In this document: positions 24,013 to 36,200 of the stretch, piece after piece
Position numbering within the stretch: the stretch's first letter is position 1
Layout of the letters: every line of letters begins with the position of its first letter
From: Litsea cubeba
Taxonomy: Eukaryota > Streptophyta > Magnoliopsida > Laurales > Lauraceae
DNA: 64,000 nucleotides
Reading direction: 5' to 3'
Assembly (NCBI GenBank): GCA_012931725.1
Contig: CM022946.1
Coordinates: 117,627,371-117,691,370, forward strand
The notes under the pieces: generated by a model
The model's database searches: none
Told to the model about the DNA's origin: nothing
Seen by the model: only the letters and a program-made list of their open reading frames with translations
Made by a program: the position numbers and the translations under genes

Positions 24013-24645
24013 ACTTGGGCTCAGCATGAGCGGAGCTTGAGTTGAGCAATTGAACTTGCCCGAGTCGCATGTTCGACTCAGCTTGGTCAAATCTGAGTTC
24101 CATTTGTATATATATATATATTTAGTTTTTCTTTAAATGAAGAAGCACTTGGTTGTGTAGCAGCAGAATCGGATGGAGGAGAGGAGATTGAATGGGGAGG
24201 AGTTTTCTGTTTTTTTTTCTTTTTCCTTTTTGGATTTTTTTTTGGTATTTTTATTAGCTTTCCAATATATACCTTTTTTACCTTAAGCCTTTGATTAATA
24301 CAAGTAATCATTAAAAGAAGAAGAAGAGAGATTGCGGTAATTCAAGAAGAAGAAAGAGTTTGGTAGGTATGGAATACATGGCTAGAGAAATGGATTTAGG
24401 TTTTAGGGTTTTGATAGGTGTGGTGTGGATGGAGCCTCTTCTAGGAGACACGGAAGAAGAAAAAAGATTTAGGGATTGGGGTTTTGATGTATTTTGATGG
24501 GTGTGGTGTGGAAATGATGGAGATTTCAAGCCAAGAGAGTGAGAGAGAGATACGACTAAAATGGGACTCGGCCAAGTCAGACTTGACAAGTCTGAGTCTG
24601 GACGGCTGAGTTGACTTGGACTTAGCCGGGTTTTAAAACCCTGAT
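24013..24645. other. Probable insertion in the RTE tail
   Basis: The RTE copy ends at gggacaatgctttga, but the usual (gatgat)n tail appears only at 24640 (tgatgatgatgat). The intervening sequence, rich in gactcag and cttgact motifs with a TA microsatellite at about 24104-24121, is therefore likely a later insertion. Its ends were not resolved. Confidence 0.4.
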
Positions 24646-24659
24646 GATGATGATATCCA

Positions 24660-26190
24660 CTAAACTTTGAGGACTTAAAACTAAGGGCTAGGATCATTTG
24701 ATTGGCTTGCTATTACATATTTCCTAATCCACTTCTAAGCCTTTCCAATGCCATGCGGGCTGCACTAAAATTAAACATTTTTAAGAAATAGAGAGGCTAG
24801 GGGCAAATAGGTCTTCCAATCTTTTCATTAAAGGGTAGCGGTAAATTGGTTAAAAAGAGAGTTGGATGGTGGGAACGGTAATGGTTACTTTTTCAAAGTT
24901 TGCCATCAGTCAAAGGGAGGTTTTGGTAAAAACACAAAAGATGGGCTTTTTTGAGGTTATGCGCAACTATAGGGGCCTTTCTGTAAAACACTGAAAAAAG
25001 AAGAAAAGGAGATTTTTATTGGATCTCATGGCTGTTATTTTATACATTTGTTTCCCATGTTGGTGGGGATTCTTGTATTTGGTTTTTGAAAGTGGAGAGA
25101 ATTTTCAGCTAACATATTTCATTCCCAGTTAATTCTTTGAAGGGAGGAATTTGTAGGGTTTTCTTATATTGGGAAAATTAATAGTCTCTTAGAAGTACGA
25201 GCTTATGGGTGTCAAGACTTGGATAAGATTTGACCCATTAATCATATCTGAGGCTGCAAGGTGTTGACTGTGAATGCATGCTGTTGATCACGAATGTGCA
25301 TTCTGTTTCTGATGTTTGCTGCAGATGCTTATCACTGTTTTATTCATTGGTCATTTTGTCATAAGTGGGGAATATTTTAGGAATTTTTCCTATAGCGAGT
25401 GGCCTATTGGTTTTACAGTATGTGTCTCCTATATTGTAATCTTTCTCGTCATTAATAAAGTCACCATTTCAGAAATAAAAGAAGTTTTGCAAATCCATTC
25501 GAAGTTCATATGGTATGACCTAAGACAGAGATGGAGTTACTGGAAAATTGGAGGTTTGGAATGTTTACAAGCATGGTTGATTCCTTTGTGGTTGCACTTT
25601 GGGGGTTGTTCTATTGTCATTATGTCTTAAAACAACAAATCAGATACTTCTATTGGTGTGGCAATCAAGGCTGAGGTGATGTGAATCTTGAGTAACTATG
25701 CTTAATTTTTCTCTCTTTTGGAGTAGTCGGTTTGAATGTTGTGCTGTTTTGTTAAATTTGTTAGTTGGTGTAGCAATTTTCATATTTTAGCCTTCTGGCA
25801 TGTCCCATGATTCTATCATTTTGCTGATAGTCTAATGAATTGTTAACTACTAAAAATAACACCTGAATTTAAAAAAAGAAAATTTCATTAAAGGCAATTT
25901 TTTCTAATGGCGTACAACTTAATGCAATACTGGATTGGGTGTTGTTTTCATTGAAGGAAATGGATTGGGTGTTGTTTTCATTGAAGGAAATTTCTGACTC
26001 CACAAATGTGCTACTGCTCCAAATTGAATGCATGTAACAAATATCTCCATTGCTCACTGTTTGAATGCTATCTTTAGTGTATTGTGCTGGTATTTTTAAA
26101 TGTGCCACTTTCTGCATCTTCAATATCTACTGTCATCCGTTGGAAATCACTTTTATATCTTGTACTATTCAACCCATGTATTGACTTGAC
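24660..26190. other. Intronic sequence, no gene recognised
   Basis: T-rich sequence without convincing ORF. Tandem duplication of tggattgggtgttgttttca (30-bp period) at about 25931-25992. No transposon ends recognised. Confidence 0.5.
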
Positions 26191-26399
26191 TTTGATACCA
26201 ATTGATGCATATCTGGGTACTCGTGTTCTCCAATGGTAATCCCAAACTGCTTAATGCAAAGTTGGTGCTTATCGGAATCTACAAATGTTTGAATGCTGAA
26301 CTGTTAAGTATATACTGGAATGGTGGACCAAAAAAAGGAGAACCAGAAGAACATAATAATTGTAGAATGAAGAAGACAGAAGTGGGGTGGAAGAAGACA

Positions 26400-26985
26400 A
26401 TGAGAGTTTACTCACTGAAGAAAATGATCATTGCCTTTGTGGGGTCTTTTGGTGTATATGTGGCTATTGAAGAGGTCAGATTTCTCTTAATAGGCTTGAA
26501 GGAAGCTCTTTCCAGAAACCTCCCTCCTTTGATTATTGTAGGGGATTCCTCATATGCAATTGCATGGTCTTCTAGTTTCTCACCTTCTCCTTGGAAACTC
26601 CCTAACATTGGGTCATCGGGCATATGTAGGTATAATGAAGCTGAGGTCTTACCTCTCTTGTTAGGTGTGAACGGAGCTATTCTTCCCACTAATTGTTGGA
26701 GGGGATTCCTCTTGTGCGATTGAATGGATCGCACCTTATCCTTTAAAATTGACCAACATTAATGAAGAGATTAGTCTTATCACTTAGGGTGTTACTATAT
26801 CTTAATGTTCTTGATGCTAATAAAGAAGCGGACAGGCTAGTAAAACAGGAAGCAGTTAGGGGATCTTTATAGCTTAATGCAGAGCTATTACTTGTTTGGT
26901 TTCCTTTATCATGGATCATCTTCCTTGATGTTTGTCTTGATATTGTATGCCATTTCTTCCCACTCAACCCCACCCAAATGCAGAT
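26400..26985 (+). pseudogene. L1 LINE RNase H relic, duplicated internally
   Basis: Reads as a plant L1 RNase H in pieces: EEVRFLLIGLKEAL then IIVGDSSYAIAW (26470-26570), a partial second pass with GGDSSCAIEWIAPYPLKL (26696-26755), and a NKEADRLVKQEA end (26815-26850). The two passes indicate a local duplication. Frames are broken. Confidence 0.65.
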
Positions 26986-27139
26986 ATAATCATTAAAGAA
27001 ACATTAGTTGGGTAGTTGTCACTTGTCATCGAATGCCTTACTAAGAACATGACAACAATGATAAAGTGCAGTGGGTCTTACAGATATTCAGTATATGATA
27101 AGGAATTGCACACTGATTTTTTATTTGGTTGCAGCATCC

Positions 27140-27154
27140 ATGTATCAGCAATGA
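27140..27154 (+). promoter_or_regulatory. Four-codon uORF overlapping the cyclophilin start
   Basis: ATG TAT CAG CAA TGA begins 11 bases before the main ATG; its TGA shares bases with the main ATG (ATGA). It lies within the first coding exon if the acceptor at 27133-27134 is used. Confidence 0.6.
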
Positions 27155-27231
27155 TGGCCAAGAAAAATAATCCTCTTGTGTTTTTTGACATATCAATCGA
27201 TGGGGGTCGTGCTGAGAAAGTGGTTTTTGAG
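27151..27231 (+). CDS. CYP63/CYP95: Cyclophilin coding exon 1 (residues 1-27)
   Basis: Starts at the first of two adjacent ATGs (27151, 27154), after 16 bases of exonic leader from acceptor 27133-27134. Encodes KKNNPLVFFDISIDGG, the first strand of the fold. Donor GAG|GTACAG. Phase 0. Confidence 0.92.
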
Positions 27232-30200
27232 GTACAGTTTTTAATAATAACAAGCATGATATCAATTGTTTTAATTCTGCGAAGGCTTCTATTATGATAA
27301 TGATGCTGTGAATTTCTTTTTTCGGTTTAATTGTTATATCTTTGTTTCATTCGTTGCCTAGTTTAGTCCTTATTGATTTCTATTGGTGATGAGAAACATG
27401 GCATGCATATTTTCTTGATGGGTAATTGGTTGAGTTTTTAGGACTCTAAAATCATTTTTTTTTTCTGGACATTTCAGCTTTTTTCAGACATCGTTCCCAA
27501 GACTGCAGAAAATTTCCGAGCTCTTTGTACAGGTATTTTATTAGGACAACCGTCCCTGAAATATGTACAACTAACCAGTCGAGAGCTGTGAATATCTTTT
27601 GGGTTTTTCCCTTTTTAAGTTGATGCAATCCATTCTTTTAACGTAGGATTCGTGCAACCTTCATGTTTTTTCCCCTTTTTTTTTTTTGAATGGCATTTAT
27701 GTTCTTGCAGCGATCACCTCTGGTTCTTTTTGTATTTTGATGTACCTTTCAGGGTTTTAAAAAGGCGCGCGCCCTGGGCTCAAGGCTCGTCAAGGCCCAG
27801 CAATTGCGCATCAAGTGATGGGAGTCGAGGCGAGTTGAAACAGGCCCCAAAAAATCCCCTGAGACGCGCGCCTCAGGTCCAGGCTCAAGGCGCGCGCCTC
27901 TTGCGCCTTATTGTCACCTAGGATTTAAATTAAAAAAGAAAGAGATGTAAGGGGCTAAATGAAAATTTTCTAATATAAATAAAGATGTCGTGCCCTGCCC
28001 TAGTGGTTTCCTGTATCATCCAACGAAAAAAAAAAGGGAAGAGAACGGAGAAAGGAGAAACACCAACCAGCGATCCACTCCAGCCAGCAGCCAGCGATCC
28101 GCCTGATTAACAGCCAGTGGGGCCCATGCTGAAATTTTGGGATGACCTGCACTGGCTGGTCTGGGGCTTTTCTTTTTCAAACGCATCATCAAATCGGTGG
28201 GGGCAAGAATCATATTTTGCTTATGCCATCACAGACTTAACCATCCATCAGTGGGGCCCATGCTGAAATTTTGAGATGACCTAGTATGGCTGGTCTGTGG
28301 GCTTTTTTTTTTTTAAACATCATCAGGTTATCACCAATCTCGTTAGGTCCTCCTTAGGAGCATCTGTGTTGTTCCTTTGACTTTGAAGTTGTATTGGTTT
28401 TGATGGATTTTGGTACTTTTGTTGAATGTTTAACATTTATAGTGATGGATGCTTTATGACGTTTAGAATTTTTCTAATATTCCTTGCTAATTATCTATCA
28501 GTCTGTCTAATTTGTTATACTTTTGTTCTATTTTGTGAATTATCTATCTATACCAAAATATATATTTTTTTATATACAATGTGTGCCTCGCTTCAATGAA
28601 GCCCGCGCCTTAGCGCCTAGGCCCCAGGAGACCTTAGCGCCTTGATGCGCCTCGCGCTTTTAAAAACACTGGTACCTTTTTTTTTTTTTTTATGATCTGC
28701 TTTGATGATAACAGTTTGATATTTGTACTTTTGTAGGAAGGATTTGTTCATATGATCAAAATTTTGAAATTGATGGATCTGAAATGTTCCTTTTCTTTCA
28801 TCAGTAGGGAATAAAAAAAGGGTTAGTGTCAGCAGCAAGTGTCACTTGTGATTAGGTGGCTGAAGGGTATGCTCTATAAAAATTATATATATAATTTTTT
28901 CATACATCTGAACTGTATATTGCTATCATGGTTAAAAAGAACATCCGTTATGTTATTTTCAATAAATGTCCTTAATGGTTGTTATTTTAAATATAACGGT
29001 CATAATGGTCATTATAACGATCAGAATGACTGTTATAACAGTAAAACTATCGGCCGACAATATCTATATTTTTTAAATTTTCTTTCCCCTTCTTTCTTTC
29101 CCAAACCATTTGCGGAGCTTCCTGAGATTGTGCTAGAGCTTCCCAAGCCTCTTTTTTCACCAAAACTCAAGTGATTTGTAAGGCTTCTTCCTTCCTCAAC
29201 CACAATACCCCTATGTCCATACTTGATGCAGGCGCTAGGGTTAGGGCTTGTGTGGGAAGTGCTCAAAGCACAATGGGCGCCGAAGCGCATGTTCGAAGAC
29301 AATAAAATAAGTCTCCGCAGAGACGATAACGAGGACGCACCTCAATGGGAGAACCCAATTTCATTAATCAACTCTCTTGAAAATAATTGTCTACAATGTC
29401 ATATAAATAAGAAAGCATAACTTAAGCTCTAAGAAACCTAATTAAATTAGGAAACTAGAATCTTATCCTAATTACAATAAAATTAGAAACTAATAGATAA
29501 TTGCTGAAATAAAAATACTAAATCTCTACTTGGGCCCTACACATGTGGCGTGAGGTCCATCTGCATCATTCTCCCCGGCTTGGAAAGAACTCGACCTCGA
29601 GTTCAGTAAAGTCCACCTGGGTCGAATATCAATTTGACGAACTTCCGATTTGTTGGTCCATCCGTAGCTTCCATGTACAGCTTCATGCATAGCTGCTTGT
29701 GATGGCTAAAAATTGTGTTGATGTGGAATCGAACTGTTGGATGCCTTACTTGTAGAACCTGCACCATTAAAGCAAAATCTCTAACTATCTGCCATTGATC
29801 ATCTCCAAACATCCATTGTTGATTTCCGAAGATAAAGTCAATATGAGGGTTGTCAACGGATAAATCTTCTTGTGAAAGCACTAAATCAGTTGTCTGATCC
29901 ATGTCTTCAATGTCCGTTTTGCCTTCCTCATCCTTTACATCTTCAGCAGGTTGATCGTCTTTTACATGTTCGATTTGATCAACGTTGGTCTCATGTTTAG
30001 AGGCAGCTACATTGAAATCTGCCTTGCACTTCTCCACTGCTTGACCTTCACCTCAATAATTGTCCCCATAGTGGCCTTTTTCTAAATTGCCAAGTCTGAT
30101 TTCCATCCTTGCAATAGTTGCTTGGATTTGATTGACTGCAATTTTCATTCTATTGCTAGATGTGGATAATTGAGAAGCCACACTCGATAAAGATGAAGAC

Positions 30201-33200
30201 TCCACTTTCACATGCTTTTGAGTAGGCATTCTTTTTAATGCAAATGAATTTTTTTTTTGATTGACCCGATGTGTAGATCTGCTCTCCATGATCCCGCTGG
30301 CGAAAACTTATCTAAAATCTTACGGTGGATGACTCTCATATCGTAAAAAGAATTCTCAACCGTTGATCGGGCCAAAGCTGTTGATCTGATTCTGGTGATG
30401 CAGTGATGATGTCAACTCTTTTGTTTATTTATTTTTATTCCTGTAGGATTGGACTTGACTTGAACCGACCCGAACTAGAAACGAGGCCCAACTAAGACTC
30501 ATGTGGCACGTGTCACAGGATTGCATGTGGGAACTTGTTGCTGCTTCGGGCTTTGTGTAGAAAGGAAAGAAAAAGAAAGTGTTTCTGCTTTCTTTTTCTC
30601 GTTCTCTCTCAGCTACACAACGTTCGTGAGTGTATCAGTGGAGCACTGCTGGCAAGGCGCATGAATGCGGAGAAACACTTTCGAACCAGGTACGCCTTCT
30701 TCTTCTTCTCTTCTCTGCTTCTTTTTTTTTTTTTTGCTTTTCTGTTCTTCTTCTTCCTTGTGCTTTTTTTTTTCTTTCCTTTTTTTTTTTTTCTCTCTTC
30801 TTCTTTCTGTTCCTCCCTTTTTTTTTTTTACTTTGGGCTGGGCTGGGATGATGGGGGTTGGATTCTGTTGGAGGGTTTTTATTGGCTGGGTTGAGATGTG
30901 GAAGTCCGACAAGGAAGGCTGGGTTTTTGGGAGAAGTTTTGGTTCGACTGATATGAAGGGATGGGTATGCTGGGAATGGGGCTCGGCTGGGTGATGGGGA
31001 GGCAGTGGTGAGGGTTCTGGTTGGGTTTTTTTTTTTTTTTTTTGGGTTTTAGGTTTCGGCAGAAAATAAGGGACTGATATGAAGGGATGGATATGCTGGG
31101 AATGGGGCTCGGCTGGGTGATGGGGAGGCAGTGGTGAGGGTTCTGGTTGTTTTTTTTTTTGGTTTTAGGTTTCGGCAGAAAATAAAGGATTAGGTATGGA
31201 TATGAGAGAAGGCAGTGGATGATGGTGGTTGCTATCGGCTGGATGGGTGGGGGTTGGGTTTTACGAGTGGAGTGGAACACTGGGTATGGGTGTTATGTAT
31301 GGATAGGCTCCGATCGGTGACCGGAGGGTGATCGGAGCATTGTGGATCTTCGCTCTGATACCAATTGATGCAGGCGCTAGGGTTAGGGCTTGTGTGGGAA
31401 GTGCTTAAAGCACAATGGGCGCCGAAGCGCATGTCCGAAGACAATAACATAAGTCTCCGCAGAGACGATAACGGGGACGCACCTCAATGGGAGAACCCAA
31501 TTTCATTAATCAACTCTCTTGAAAATAATTGTCTACAATGTCATATAAATAAGAAAACATAACTTAAGCTCTAAGAAACCTAATTAAATTAGAAAACTAG
31601 AATCTTATCCTAATTACAATAAAATTAGAAACTAAAAGATAATTGCTGAAATAAAAATACTAAATCTACTTGGGCCCTACACATGTGGCCCGAGGTCCAT
31701 CTGCATCAATACTCCACTGTTTTAATTAATTAATTAATTTTTATGTAGTAGTAAATGTTACTTGAAAGTTAAAATTCACTCTCAACTTACTTGGTGATTG
31801 AGTAATTGAGTAATGCACTATTGCTACTAGTTTCTTGACTTTAAGTGTTTAGCACTAATGGTTACTTCAAAATTATGGTTGCAATGCATACTGTAAAATT
31901 TGTGATATTTCAATTTTCAACTTATTTTAATATGGGAGATGCTCTTATGAGCTATGATTCACGGATACTTCAAAATGGGCGACGTATCGTGTCGTATCGT
32001 ATCCGATACTTCACTTTTTACATGTAAAATCTGTGTCCCTACTATGTCTATAGCGTATCCCTCCCGTATCTGTTCCGTATCTGGGCATCATAGCTTATGA
32101 GAGCATCTCTCACCATACTATTAGAGATAAGGTGGGGGCCCTCATATTTAAGTTGTTGGCATTGGATGTGGATGTGAGGCCCCTACCTTATCTCTCATAG
32201 TAAGGTGAGAGATGCTCTCATAGGAGCATCTCCCTTTTAATATATACATGTAAATCTATTTAATTCAGAATGGACATTACAAGTTTCAGATAATATAGCG
32301 ATATATGATGTTATGACTTAGGGGCTTAAAAGTTTTTATTAATGGAAGAAATATCATTTTCTAGCGTTTTATAATATTATATATTTTTTGGGTAAAATAA
32401 AAATTTGCATTGGATGAACTGTGAACAGTGACACGATGTCGCGTCATAATGGTTTTTAGGCTCGATCGCAATGACCATCGCGACTGCGATTTTAACCATG
32501 ATTGCTAGTTAAATACATGTGGTATTGAGGTTTCCTTGCCATTAAGGATTAAAAAAACTAGTTGTGGAGGGTAGATCGGCCTCCCCCAAAATGAGACATA
32601 TTGGGGGCTACGTATTGGTTGCAATATATATCGATCATATGTGTAAATTTTAAATTGAGGTTAAAGCATTTGAAAAAATATTCACAAATTTTAGAATATT
32701 TATAAAATGTCAGATTTTAATATTTATTTTTACTTCATTAGTAACTAAAATAGATGGAAGTATTGAACCCTTCCTTATCATATAGGTTTTGAACTGCTTT
32801 ATTATTTTAAAATAAAAATATTGATATATTTGTTCACCTATATTCATGTTGCTCGATTATAATAAGACCTGAAAAAATGTTATTATAAAATATCATTATT
32901 TCGGATTTACTACGTATTTAATATCCAGTTTCATGACCATACTCGTCAATTTCATATTGGATCCCATCCTCGTTTGGCTCATAAGTGAAATGTTTCGGCT
33001 GATTTGGAATTTCGGTGAAACAACACTAAGTTTTGTTTTGAAAAAAATATAAAAAAAGAATATATAAAAACATAGAAAAATATAAAAAAATAAAATTAAA
33101 AAAATAAGATATATATTATTTATATTTAATATAATAAATATTAAAAACATAGGCCTAAGAGGACGTGGATGGAGGTAGTAAAGATAGATATGAAGAAGTG

Positions 33201-36200
33201 TAACTTTTCTAAAGATTTGGCTCGAGATAGATTGGAATGGAGAAACAGAATTCGTGTAGCCAACCCCAACATAGCTGGGACAAGGCTTTGATGATGATGA
33301 TGATTATATATATTTAATCTATTCTATTAAATCAATATGCAACATGTTATTTTTGCATGCCAAATAAATAATTTTTAGTTGTCTAGATTTTTCTTTAGTG
33401 GGCCTATTAGAGGGTACAAATAAAACAAAATTTTTAGGTGCATGGTGTGGCCCACATATTACAATTCTAAATCGCTCAAAATAAATTTCTCCCCCATGTA
33501 TGGGCTTCTTCCAAATTTCACTCAAATATAAGGTAGGCGCACTACTAGATTGATCAGATATACTTATGATCAGTATCTGATCAATCTGGTAGTGGTTCTT
33601 TTGGACGTGATTTCTAGATCTGCGAGGGACAGAAGTGAGATGCTAGATAATGTGATATACTAAGTATCGGCCAAAACCAAGGATTTTTGACGAACTTTAG
33701 GAAACGGCAAAAATTGTGATTTTTAGTCATGGAAAATGGTCATGACTCTAAATGATCGCCTTCAATGTGGTAGATTATGGGTTACCACTCATCACGACGC
33801 TGCTGGTGATGCTTGACAGTCTCATCCTTGTTGTTTTGGGTCATTTAGAGTCAATCCATCAAAACATAAGGGGTCGTTTGCCTTTTACGCGTGAGATGTG
33901 TAAATGCAATTTACATATGCAAAGGTTACATATGTAAGCTTTATGCATGCATTTCTGTTTACATCATCTGTCTAGTGGCACCATTTTCACAGCATTTACG
34001 CATTTTACCACATTTGTTTGAACTATATGTGGAAATGTTAGAAATTAATTTTTGTAAATAAATGTATGCTTCTTACATCTTCATATGTTTCATTCTAATG
34101 AAAAAGCCCGTTTGGTTATAAATTTGTATGTATTCCAATTCCATTGAAACAAACATACCCATTTTTCATCAATGATTTCCCTTTCTTTACTAATTTTATT
34201 CAAACAAATAGGCCCTTTCCATCAATACGGACACGTGCTTTGGCACTTCCATGCAAACCCTAACCCTAGAGCCTACATCATGTTCCTTCTGGACTTGGTT
34301 AGAAATGATGTGAGCTAGGTGTATATGAGCATATGTGAGCCAATGAATGTGAGAGATAAGAGAGGGCCAAGGGATGACCTCCTTCTATGGCATTGGATAG
34401 GCCTAGGGCGACCACACCGACTAGCAATTGTTTAGGACTCGAATTCTAGGTTTGTTATGGATAGAAGGAATGCCACCGATCCAAAAGGTGGTTAATCCGA
34501 AATTTCAAGAATACCGCTGATTCGTAAGTGTTAGGTTTATGGGTTTTTTGGGTTTTGGCTCGTTTTGTAGGCCCAATGCATTGGTATTAGGGTTGAGGGG
34601 TAATTTAGTATTTGTCTAAAAACTATATATTATCTCTTTTGGTTGTAACCCTAGTGTGGGGAAAATCTAAGTAGAAGACGAGCTTTGTCCGTGGACGTAG
34701 GTGTGAAATCACCGAACCACGTAAATCTGTGTTCTCCTTTGTGGCTTGTTTGATTGCTTGTTGATCGCACGCTTCCGCACACACGATCACAACAGATTGG
34801 TATCAGAGCATTGTTGTGGTACGCGATCAACGACGGAGATCAGATTGGATTCAGCAGCAAGCTCGATCTCACACTGAAGTCGATCTCTGTTTTGGAACAG
34901 GGATCTTGCAGAGAGACTTTGGTTTTGCAGAACCTCTCGCAGAAGTGGATCTCGCCAGATCGGTGAGATCAAGGTCTGTGTTGTGGCTTGATTGTCGCTG
35001 CGCAGAGGAGAACAGAGTTCTCGTTTTGGACTCACTGAGATTAGAAATCAGAGGATCTCAGTTTGTGGAGTCATCGTCAGTCGCTGGAGTTCGCCCGCGG
35101 CCTGTGCCATTCGCACGTTGCCGGGGAAGAAGAGCAGCATATCGTCGTCGTGCAGAAACCGCGAGTTGTGCCAAACCGTCGTCTCTGTTGACCGTCGTCG
35201 TGCAGATCTGGACTGGATCGCAAGTGACGCCTTGCGCCGCCCATCGCCTGCGTCGAAGAAGAAGAAAGGGCAGCATCCTGCCATGTTCGCTGGTTCTGTC
35301 GCAGAACAGAAGAAGACGAATTGCAGTCGCTGACTGCCGCCGCCGGAATCAGACCAGAGGAACTGGTCCGGCCGCCCATTCGCTGGAGAAGATCCCCGCT
35401 GCCGCCTTGCAGACGCTGCTGATCGCCGTGCCAGTTGCTGCCGAAGAAGAAGGTAGAAACTCGTTCTGTTACCGGAGAGGTTGCCATCGTCGCCACCGCA
35501 GCAGTCGCCGGAGATCCTCTCCGTCGTCGCCGTCTTCTCGCCACTCCGGCCGCCCTCTGTCATCGCCACCGGAGAAGAAGAAGACAGGGCAGCATCCTGC
35601 CCTGTCGCTGGTTCTGTCCCAGAACCGAAGAAGGAGAAGAAGACCCAGTTGGGCCAGGTTCTGCGCAGGTCAGTTCGGGTCAGGTCCGACCCGCTCGCTC
35701 CAGAGGCCCAGCCCGCAGTGCAAGTTTCAGGTTCGGGTCAGGTTCAACCCGACCCACTTCGTAGAAGCCCAGTTCAGCAGAACTTAGAAGCCGCTGACGT
35801 CATCCTGACGTCACCTGTACGGTCAAGACAGTTTTGACCAATTGGACGGCCAGAGTTGATTTGTGATTTCTGGAGGCATCCGGACTCAGAATTGAGCTCC
35901 GTTTTTTTTGTTGGATTCGTATTGACTAGATCTACGATCTGAACGAAGTTGATTGTTAGTTTGACAGACAAAAACAAAATGGCAAGCTCATCATCGGCAA
36001 AGACCACCATCTCGAATGCAAAATTCGAAGTTGAGAAATTTGATGGTACCAATAATTTTGGTATGTGGCAATGTGAGGTTAGAGATGTTCTAAGCCAACA
36101 AGAGTTGGAAATTGCTCTAGAGGATAAACCCAAAGAGATGGAAGATAAGGAATGACAGAAGATCAATCGTCAGGCATGTAGCACCATCGGATTATGTTTC

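Larger units (their letters stand above)
28927..32500. mobile_element. hAT element, 3.6 kb gross, host of nested insertions
   Basis: Ends CATGGTTAAAA and TTTTAACCATG. Flanks ATTGCTAT (28919-28926) and ATTGCTAG (32501-32508) form an 8-bp TSD with one change. Subterminal cataatggtcattata-type repeats on the left and cgtcataatgg on the right. It contains an LTR element (29224-31708) and a Mutator MITE (31934-32234). No transposase; its own sequence is about 0.8 kb. Confidence 0.8.

Noticed and set aside
26180..26215. Sequence ctttgataccaattgatgca resembling a minus-strand primer site with LTR start
   Set aside because: No second LTR copy or purine tract found; at best a relic, so not annotated.
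35048..35569. Long minus-strand frames in the copia leader
   Set aside because: Mirror frames of GC-rich, repeat-containing sequence; Arg/Ser-rich without domain.
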